NCBI GenBank assembly: GCA_000328365.1
Contig: KB292627.1
Location: forward strand, 174,776-238,775
Source of the DNA: Capitella teleta
Taxonomy: Eukaryota > Annelida > Polychaeta > Capitellidae
Length of the DNA stretch: 64,000 bases
Direction: 5' to 3'
In this document: piece by piece, positions 55,201 to 64,000 of the stretch
Position numbering within the stretch: the first letter of the stretch is position 1
How the letters are laid out: each line of letters opens with the position of its first letter
The notes under the pieces: generated by a model
What the model was told of the DNA's origin: nothing
Seen by the model: the letters and a program-made list of their open reading frames with translations, nothing else
The model's database searches: none
Made by a program: the position numbers and the translations under genes

Positions 55201-57974
55201 GCGAATTTCCAGAAGCGTTTTTGTGAACTTATTTCAGTGAGATTGCATCACTAGCCTGAAAACACTATCCGATGCAATAGCAATATGAATACCTGGTGCG
55301 AGAGTACTTATATTAGTTATTAACTGAAATAGTACAAATTAATGAAACAAGTGAGAAACACTGAGCTGCACGAAGTGAGCTCATGGCGAATGATGAATTG
55401 CAAGACACATAAAACCATAAAACACTGCAGAGTCCTCCCAAACTGATCGCCCTTATTGCAACCACACCATATAGCAAGCACAGAAGGACAACGGGAGTCT
55501 AGGGCGAGCAACCCCGGGAACAGAGCTCGGAGATGAATTGATCGATCAAATAGGTCAACTTTGAGTTCAAATCCACTAATTTATCATTATCAAACCAACT
55601 TATTGATTTAGAATTTGGACTTTGATTTGCATCAATTTCAACTGATTTGGTCACTTAAAACCAATTTGATTGCTAATTTCATTCAAAGTATTTTTATTCC
55701 TTGATTCTAGGGGAATTTTGGTTTTCCCAACATGCTTGAGTCGTGCATCGCGCAAATGAGACATGAGAGGTTCACTTTTATAACCCAATCATCGGCATGC
55801 CGTCCTTGGTAGGAAGTTAACATTTGGGCTTTTTTGAAAGATGCGTTTTGTTCACAAAGACATTAAGCATCACGATAAATCCATAATAATTTTTGAAACA
55901 AACATAAATTACACTAAACTGATGAAACACTCTTTTTTTTTTTTTTCCAACATAAGGAAAAAATTTCTAATGTGGTTTCCTCAGAATACTACTCGGCGGT
56001 ATGTTCAACTCAACTTCGGGCCATGCTGAGAAATACTTAAAATCAAATTTATACCCCCTAACAATTGCAATTAGCAAATTTAATAGTCCTGAGATTATTG
56101 GAACCTTGGAAAAATTGTGGAAATTACTGCTCAGGTTAGTCAAATAACTTTCAATTAACATAATTTACTCCGTTAAATAAGTCTCAATAGACAAAAAAGT
56201 ACTTTCCAAAATATACAAAACTATGTCATACAAGTATGCATGATCAGTGATCAGTGTCCTCCATCAAATCATCTAAATCCTCTAAATCAGGTTTAGTCAA
56301 TCAACCGCTGAGCTGCTTCAACAGAATTTATATAACCCTTTGGTTCGCAAATCGACTTGAGTCGTCTACATTTATCAATCGCTCTTCCATAAGGTATTGC
56401 TAGCATGTTGATCTAAAATTAAAAATTTCTTATCAAAACACAATATAGAGAAGCAGAGCAGCAGGAGGGGCCGAAGCTGTGCACTATATCGTCGGAAACA
56501 CACAAGCTTTTTTTCCATGACTTTTTTTTTCAGACAAGAAAAACATCCTATTCTTAGTTGCTTAAGAGGAAACGGGAAACGGAGGGATTCCGTTCCAAAC
56601 ATGCAGGTGAACACAGACTGCATGTGAGTCAGTCATAGAGAGGCATTCAAATAAAGGGGACGAAATCAATGCTTTTATTTTGGCAAACAGAGACACACTC
56701 ATTTTCAATGATGATGAACCCTAAGATCAACTACATCTTGTGCCAAGACAACTGTATGCTCCATCAGGATTACAGTAATCAGCTTTAATACACGGCTGGC
56801 ATGTAGAAACTGAGTAATTATGAGGAAATACTGACAAATCGTACTTAACAAGGCAGCATGTTTGGCCACGGTGAGACATGACATAAAATCCATAAATCTA
56901 TATCCATTACTTCATTGCATCAAATAGCCAAATTGAGACTAATCAAATTATTACAATCAGATCAATGATCAAAGGATGTTCGATCACAATCATGACAATG
57001 TAAGAATAACTAAGCTAAGATTGCTCAATGTGCAGTGCATCATTTATGATGACCTGATTTACAGATTCAGCAGACAACCGCCGAACCAAGATATCATGCA
57101 GCAAATGTTGTAATAGGTACAGTCATAAACGCGGATTCTCTTTACTTATTGATGAAGTTATTGTTCCCTATTGATCGGAAAATGGGAAATTGGTATAAAG
57201 TACAGGGAAAGGGGCGTCATTTGAGCTAAACGGGGATGTTCCTGGTATTAAACGCAGGTCTACCAGGACGCTAACTATTATACTGGTGGTGAATCAGCAA
57301 GGGACCGATTAGAAACCACTTACTCGACAGAAAAAGGGTTTTAGGAAGAATTTGACAGATATCTGGTTATTATGACAGCTCGGTGGTTGTTGCTAAAAAT
57401 GGCGACTGGCAATTACGTCACCGGCGAAATCTCGTTTCGGTAATTCGCTAATTTTCCAAAGCGGGAGAGTGTGGTGACATAGTTTTAAACATACCACGTA
57501 ATTTATAACTAAAGAGCAGATTTCGGGAGAGGGTTAGATAATATTGGAATAGTTATGTAAAATTTATCGATCGGCAATGAATATGCAGCACTTGCTTTCG
57601 CACGCTGACGAGTGGTACAGTGCGTTGTAATCGAAAGCAGATCTTGGTTGTGATTTGCCTCAGCTAAAGTAAAACCTTGGCGATATATAGCTAACTGCGA
57701 AAATCTATATATTACTAATATGTACATATAGTTTATTATTGCTCAAATTAGACCGTGAAAGCCAAAAATAAATCATAATATAACATACCTATGCAGACTA
57801 TATACTGTCTGTGTCAGCGGATCGATGTCCGCAGGTGGAGTTGTGCGGCTCAAATTCATTCATTATAAATCTTTTTTCTTGTTTTTAGAAATTTTCACTC
57901 CGTAGCCGGCTACCTGTCTCTCACGGATTCCCCAAGCATTTGTCGCACGGCTAAGAGCTGTTTTGAAGGTTGTC
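52249..57974. other. Intergenic region between head-to-head SNAP-25 and K2P genes
   Basis: 5.7 kb with no recognisable exon. It presumably holds the SNAP-25 (minus) and potassium-channel (plus) promoters and 5' UTRs. Open frames are up to about 119 codons but have no family signature or matching splice partners. A T-tract lies near 55932-55946. Confidence 0.55.
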
Positions 57975-58152
57975 ATGGCCTCAAAAAAAGCTAGCTTGCG
58001 TGTCATCATCCTGTGCGCCTTCTACATCTTATACTTGGTGATAGGCGCCTCGATTTTCTCGTCGATCGAGGGGCCCGCGGAAAAGAAGCTTTTGAATCAC
58101 CTCAAGAAAATTCGAGATGATTTCCTTAAGGACAACAATGAGTGTATATCAG
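57975..58152 (+). CDS. Two-pore-domain potassium channel (TWIK-like), first coding exon
   Basis: The ATG at 57975 has a good context (GTCATGG) and starts MASKKASLRVIILCAFYILY. A hydrophobic M1 helix spans about residues 9-28 (VIILCAFYILYLVIGASIF), followed by SSIEGPAEKKLLNHLKKIRD and NNECIS before a TCAG/GTCAGC donor in phase 1. The pattern LYLVxGAxxFSSxE followed by an acidic/basic cap helix and a cysteine matches the K2P family (human KCNK1: LLYLVFGAVVFSSVELP). The cap-dimer region is here, but the pore motif (TTIGYG) and later helices were not found in the remaining 5.8 kb. They presumably lie to the right, so the gene is partial. K2P channels carry background K+ current at the plasma membrane. 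Subfamily cannot be assigned from M1 alone. Confidence 0.75.
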
Positions 58153-61100
58153 GTCAGCATCGCATGATGATTGCCTGTCGTGAGCCTCTTTATCTTTGAT
58201 CCGTATGTTTCAAAATTTCACCACTCTTTTTGAAGTTTATTACTTTATACATGTATTTCACAGTTTTCATCCTGCGTCAAGTCTGTCACCACCTCATTCT
58301 GATTTGTCGCATCATTTTTGCGAATTTTGTAACTTTTGACACTATCAAGATGATGATTTCAAAGTTTTTTTTTTGCACTAATTACAACCTTGTTTTGCTA
58401 GAACATAATACATGTATTAATTATCAAAAATAGGCTTGTGTGTGTTATTTCATTTTATGTATTTAAACAAAGAATTCATTGTTATTGCCTTAAGTCTTAA
58501 CACATACGACATATCAGCAGCTTAAAAAAATGTTTAATAAAAATCATCGAATGAAATTAATCGAGGTTGCAAGGTGTAAGAGTATATAGCCTTTGTTAGT
58601 TTGTAATTTTGTTAGATATTTTCATGCAGTTTTGAGGAAAATTAGTTTAATTTTTGTGGTTGAGCATCACAGTGCAAAATTGACTCTGCTAAAATAGTCA
58701 TGCACTTCTAGTTCAAATTCTGCGACAATTTATATTTCAGTAATGGAAAAAGTACTGAGTGCTTTGAAGTTTGGATGATAATAAATAATATTAGGTGCAT
58801 TATCAAGGTTCAATTTGAAATCATCACCATGATCTGCGTCATTTTTATGCATTTAGTTGGACGTCTTTCTTCATCCCTGCTCTTGTCATATTGTTGTGTG
58901 TACTTTTTTCTGCCAAATAAAGTTTCCTTTCACTCTTCACCCCTCTTGCTTCCCTTCTCTCTTTTGTGCTGTGTCTCTCGCAAGATCAACGTCTTACAAA
59001 TTATTTGCATGCTGAATGTTTTCAAAATGAATTCCATGTATATCTCATTCATTTTTAGTGTTATTTTCATGCCTGTTATTACTTTGTATTATTTACTGTT
59101 TTATGTTTTGCTTTTATTCTTTTTTATTTGATTTATTATTAAATATATCTCATGAATTCTTTGTTGTTATTTTGGTCAAACAAGTTTGTCCATCTGTTGT
59201 CAGCCTTATGGTCATTTTCCCCATCAATAACTCAAAATCCCTAGCTATTGATGATTATTGTATTATGACTGTAGGCTGACAATATGATGAAAGCTCTCGA
59301 TAAGCTACACATTGCTTCAATTGTCCCCCACAAATCTGGAAGTCAACCACCAAAATGCGATTGCAAATTGAAATTCACAGTACACTACTGCGCACCCTTG
59401 TTCAAGATTCACTGATTCACAATTTTATGCTGGTAATACACGATTGCTAAGCATAGCGATATGTTAATAGCTTTGCCCATCATTTGATTTAATTGCTAAT
59501 TGATCGACGTATTGTGTACATCAGTACAGGAGTTTCTCTATAGCTCCACATTAGGCTATTTACTTATATATTACTACACGTCAGCATGCAATTTAGTCCA
59601 CCTCACCGCCCACTTGTTTTGCCATAGCAATGATAGATGGCAATTTATGTACGACGGGTTATACTGTCTTGAATTAATTTCGAAATCATCCTAGCTTGTG
59701 GAGTACATCTGTGAAAGATAACTGGAACCCCCGAAAAATTGCAATGAAGGATTTTTCAACTGTTTTGGGTAGATTTTGGGGTGCTAATGGAGAAAAAAAA
59801 AGTTTACTAAAAGCTGATGTTGGGAAAAGTATTTTTTTTTCTGCTTATTAGTTAGATTGCTTACGCCAAAGGTGAGTTTAACGTCCAAACATAGGCAAGC
59901 AGTATATCAAAATGAAGATCTATACCAGACATGAGCAGAAGTGACATATAAAACCTACCAATATGCGAACCCATAAAGTTTTTCCGTAGGGTCTAATCAC
60001 AGGTATGAAAATCTCCGGAAACGTCATAATAATTCCTCGATGCCTCTCAAATATGAGCATTTTATGACTTACACATCATTAAGAAAATAACTATAAAGAG
60101 ACTGGTAGTATATAATTAGGTAATTAACCAATTAATGTATTTCAGTGTCTGACATTTCAACCGAATTTTCAAATATATTTAAATGTTTATAGATATATAT
60201 ATTAAAGTTAATTAAACGACAGAAAAAAATATTATAGTGGACATTCAAAATATTGAAATAGTCACTGCATGTTTAATCCAACCAGTAGCAGTTCTATTCT
60301 CATATTTGAGACGCATCGAGCAATCGTTTTGATGTTTCCGGAGATTTTCATACCTGTGATTAATTACACCCTACCGAAAACTTTACAGGTAGACATATTT
60401 GTATGTTTTATATGTCATTCCCGATCACGTCTGATACAGATCTTCATTTTGATATACTGGTTGCCTATGTTTGGACGGTAAACTCACCTTTGACGTAAGC
60501 AAGCTAACTACATGTAATTAGCAGAAAAAAAACTTTCCCGACGCCTGATTTGGCTAAACTTTTTTTCTTCCATTAGCACCACGAAACCCAAGACAGTTGA
60601 AAAACCTTTTGTTGCTTTTTTTTTTTTTTTTTTTTTTTTAATTATTATTTTTATATTTATATAGATATATATTTTTCCGGGTGTGTGTGTGGGGGGGGGG
60701 GGTGTTAAAACCACCTAATTATGTACTCTACTAAGCCTAATTGAGTTGAATTTGAAGCATAGTGTGGAATTACAATTTATTAATTAGTGCGGAAATTGCG
60801 CAGCACATACGCACTCAATGATGAACATCAAGGCAATATTCCACAATAATACAATGTATCTATAAGTATTATGACGTGGCCCCTGAGATGAATGGATAGC
60901 AACACGAGCTCATGAATTAGTGATAACCCAGTCTGCACCAACACAGGGAGCTATACTTCCACGCAATGCACTGTGCATTCATCGAATCACTGTTTGGTCG
61001 TTGCATCTTTCATTGATTTGGAGTGAGGTCTACATGCAGAAATTGCACAACTATCTCCTCATATTATGACAACCGAATTGTCACACAACATTGATGCTCC

Positions 61101-61856
61101 GGCCATAATCCCCTAATCGATCGGTCTACTTGCATCATTGCATGGTTGGCTAGGCCTACTCCGGTTGCTAAAATAGTATTGAGCGTTTCCTTGCATGCAT
61201 GCATATAGACTGGATTTATGTGCCTCGTCAGATGGTCCTCTCGTGCATTGCGTACAAGCAGACGACGAAAAAAGCAGCGATCCGTAGGGCTAACTGGCCC
61301 ACTGCTTACATTGTATTACACATGAAATCGGCTCACAAGTCCGAATTCACGAGGATTTGAGCTTAGGGAGCTATAAGCTTAGGGAATTCGGACTCGGGAG
61401 CATTCGGCCTATCGACCCAATTCCATTTAGTACACCGTGCGGTCCATGCCTCCGGTCACAATGTACATACTTAAACTTAGTACTGGTAGTCTGGTATGCT
61501 ATGCGTTAACACCCAAGGCTGAAATCGTTCCACATCTTGCCAAGATACAAACAGATTTATTTATTTATAGCATTTGTAGGTATGAATGAGTTATATGTTT
61601 CTTTGGAAGCCTACGAGAGAACGTTTTGACTCGAGTAGTGCACGTTATGAGGATTGTGTCCTGAATTCGAGATCACAATAATTCATAACGCACCATTAGC
61701 GTCATGATCAAGGAATGGCGACATCATTGTATACTAAGCAGTATATAAAATCTTTTGAACAGAGTTAATGAGGAGGAGGAATAAAGTTATTACTATTCAA
61801 TAAGAAAAGAAAAATTACAGAAACAGAAACTTGAAAAAAAAAGTTGACTAAAAGCA
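58153..61856 (+). other. Presumed first intron of the K2P gene, left part
   Basis: AT-rich sequence without recognisable exons. It contains the foldback element at 59741-60615, poly(T) at 60619-60639 and a G-run near 60692-60701. Open frames of up to 118 codons at 58775-59131 are hydrophobic only because of T-rich composition. Confidence 0.5.
59741..60615. mobile_element. Foldback-type inverted repeat, two arms of about 320 bp
   Basis: The left arm (about 59741-60062) and right arm (about 60293-60615) are inverted copies at roughly 80 percent identity. For example, AGGTATGAAAATCTCCGGAA appears in the left arm and its complement TTCCGGAGATTTTCATACCT in the right. The outer ends share TTTTTCAACTGT and GGTGCTAATGG. 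A unique AT-rich spacer of about 230 bp separates them, and no coding frame is present. It is either a non-autonomous foldback DNA transposon or two inverted copies of one short element. I could not define target-site duplications. Confidence 0.7.
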
Positions 61857-61929
61857 AGGTTCCGCCGGGTTTCGAACCCGGGACCTTCTGCGTGTTAGGC
61901 AGATGTGATAACCACTACACCACGGAGCC
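61857..61929 (-). tRNA. tRNA-Val: tRNA-Val (AAC)
   Basis: Minus strand, 73 nt. D-arm GTG-CAC; anticodon stem TCTGC/GCAGA with loop CTAACAC giving anticodon AAC; T-arm CCGGG/CCCGG with loop TTCGAAA. B box GGTTCGAAACC and A-box-like TGGTGTAGTGG are present, and a TTTT terminator follows within 10 bases. The acceptor stem GGCTCCG/CGGAACC has one mismatch (position 3:70, C with A), which could mean a slightly decayed but probably functional gene. No intron. Confidence 0.93.
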
Positions 61930-62241
61930 ACCTGATTCAATCTGGTATCCTTGAATATACAAATAATACTATTATGATACAAACTGTTCGATTCATTACT
62001 TTTTTTTCTTTTTTTCTTTTTATTTATACTGAAGTCGACTCCCACAATTGAGAGCCATCGGATCACTGGAATTAGAATATTGGATTTAACACTTTGTAAG
62101 TTTGTTGATTCCGTTCAATTTCAATTATTCAACGTCAGAAAATTGAAGGGCAGGCATTTACTATGAACGTCAATTATTGTATGCTGAAGTCTCAAAGGGT
62201 TTGGCTTTAGAGATAGTATCCTTCGTAATCAGAGCAGCATT

Positions 62242-62454
62242 CAGTACCCTCGCAATCCGAACACCCTTGGTTTTAGAAAATTTCGTTCGGATTGCGGAGG
62301 GTTCGATATGATAAACATGAGCTACAAAAGGATTTTTCGTTCTGAGTACGGGCTGCTTGGGTTCGGAATATGGGTCACTTAGGGATGGAGAATGGGTGCG
62401 TCGTGATAGCGAGGGAATTCAGATTACTGGGGTTCGGATTGCGAGGGGTGACTG
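62242..62454. mobile_element. Small pogo/Tc1-like MITE (213 bp)
   Basis: Terminal inverted repeats of about 24 bp begin CAGT: left CAGTACCCTCGCAATCCGAA, right (complement) CAGTCACCCCTCGCAATCCG. A TA dinucleotide follows the right end, the usual pogo/mariner target; the left flank is TT. The interior carries a third copy of the motif (GTTCGGATTGCGGAGGG) and no meaningful coding frame. Confidence 0.65.
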
Positions 62455-62456
62455 TA

Positions 62457-64000
62457 TTTATGTTGTTAGCATTGTATCAACAATTGAATGGGGAAGAGGG
62501 AAGCAGTGATTTGTTTTCTTATATATCTTATTCTCTGGCATGTAATGAGGCAATTCGTAATGTGCCATGCGTGCCGTGAAGCAAGCTGCAAATACCGAAC
62601 ACATGTACACGCTTTGAATTATAATATCATTGCTGAATTATTTTGAATTGAATCCGAAATGGGAAAATTAACGGAACCCACATTGCAGTGCATATAATCA
62701 CAGCGAAAAAGCAATGAATTATTCAAAGGAAATATGTCGCCAGTGATTATTAATACATGTTTTTGCTTTCGCAATTAACAGGCAACTCAATTTGGTTTAT
62801 TTGCTATTGCGTTTTGTATTGGTTTTAATCCTTCTCCCCACCCCTGCTCTGTTTGGTTATAACGGCTGCAATTAGAAAATAGACTGGATATCTCATTCAC
62901 ACGCTTTTATGCATGGCTTCACTTTAAAATTGCCCACACTAGAACTCTTAGCTAGGGATTATTGAATGACATTCGACCACATGTATATTGCCCGTCTTCT
63001 TATAGTCCTTACAATGCTGTTCGAATGCACTAATCCGTTAACGATATGCTGGTATATAATTACAGTGACATAATGCCACTCACGAGAGCTTACCGTAAGT
63101 CCATATAACCTCAAATTAAAGTCAGACGAATTATGATACAGATCTGCTTTTGATAAATGAATGATAGGCCATTAATTAGATCTGTAGAATGAGAGTTTTT
63201 TTTTCTGAGAATGGTCATAATTTAATTAGGAGCTCACTGGAAAGAAAGAAAATAGGAAGTTGTTTTCGGCACAGCAACCGTTAAATGGTGCCAATATAGC
63301 TCAATGGAAGCTTCGCTGAGTGTTCATGTACAAAGGCAGCTATACCCGTATGAGGTTGAGCACTTACAATAAGGAGTCTGAATAGTATATAAGGATAAGT
63401 ATGCATCTACTAATTTCGAATATAGTAAGTTGTAGTACATTGCACATGCATGTGAAATGTAACTCTTGGTTAATTGCGCCTTCACCTCTCTTTAGGTTTA
63501 CATCACAGAATATCTTTTCCGAAATTCCAAATTGATTGAAATTCACAACACACTGAAGTAATATTCATTATGTAGTGCGGTTACAAAACAGCTGTAGGAG
63601 AATCCAAAGTCGTTAATGAGTATAACACCTACATAACTCATAATTAATTATTAATTTGATTGTCATGACTTCATGGAGCTTACGAGTCAAACAATTAAGT
63701 CAAATAATTAAGTTGCACGACACTTTGAAGCGATTATTTTTGCACATTATCCCATTAAAATATTTTTCTCGCAAAAATCGATCAAAGTTGAGACTCCTAA
63801 ATACATGTACATGTATCTCCATCCTTACTGCCCTTTCAAGAACTTGAGCTAAACCATGATGCCATTTAAAAATCTATCTCTAAACGGAAATGCACGAGCA
63901 GCACTGGCAGGCACCACCTGTCCTTTGTAAATCGACGGCTTTAAGCGCAGATAGCCCACATGCTTCAGACACCGCCAATGCGTATCAGAAGAATTGCTTT
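62457..64000. other. Right end of the window, no feature recognised
   Basis: AT-rich sequence with short open frames only. I searched by eye for potassium-channel pore and M2-M4 motifs on the plus strand and saw none. It is probably still intron of the K2P gene. Confidence 0.5.

Noticed and set aside
58775-59131. Hydrophobic 118-codon open frame resembling membrane segments
   Set aside because: T-rich DNA gives Phe/Leu/Val by composition; no K2P pore motif and no acceptor in the needed phase was seen.

Overview
This window is nuclear DNA of an animal, most likely an invertebrate bilaterian. It is AT-rich, the genes are split by GT-AG introns, and there are poly(A) signals, CCAAT/GC-box promoters, a Pax gene and a neuronal exocytosis gene set. 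Each family (Pax1/9, SYT14/16, SNAP-25) shows one copy here, as expected before the vertebrate duplications. I cannot name the phylum. Introns are very short in one gene (about 47-69 nt in CCDC61) and many kilobases long in others.

Layout, left to right. (1) 1-9060: a Pax1/9 gene (+) with a 4-nt coding first exon, a 5.2 kb intron and two paired-domain exons. (2) 9061-16480: gene-free DNA with a GACGTC-rich patch and scraps of repeats. (3) 16492-21024: CCDC61/VFL3 (+, 13 exons, one an AT-AC minor-type intron boundary) converging on OPA3 (-, 2 exons). (4) 21025-21240: a short divergent promoter. (5) 21241-43270: a SYT14/16-type synaptotagmin (+) with a membrane-anchored and a second, soluble or lipidated amino terminus, possible microexons and an alternative donor inside C2B. 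(6) 45337-52248: SNAP-25 (-), converging on the synaptotagmin gene. (7) 57975 onward: the first coding exon of a two-pore potassium channel (+), whose remaining exons lie beyond the window or were not found. (8) 61857-61929: a tRNA-Val(AAC) (-) inside that channel's presumed intron, near a foldback repeat and a small pogo-like MITE.

The most striking system is the SNAP-25 gene. It carries two alternative first exons, three tandem versions of exon 4 (the zero-layer half of the first SNARE helix), three of exon 5 (rest of that helix plus the palmitoylation cysteines) and two alternative last exons (end of the second SNARE helix). Copies within each set have the same length and splice phase (49 nt for exon 4, 118 nt for exon 5). 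Using two copies or none breaks the frame, so they must be mutually exclusive. That gives up to 2x3x3x2 = 36 forms of one Qbc-SNARE. Vertebrate SNAP25 is known for a single such pair (exon 5a/5b). The neighbouring SYT14/16 gene also looks able to diversify by splicing, so this block may be a tunable exocytosis locus.

All exon borders were placed by eye from homology, phase and splice consensus. No transcript or database was consulted.
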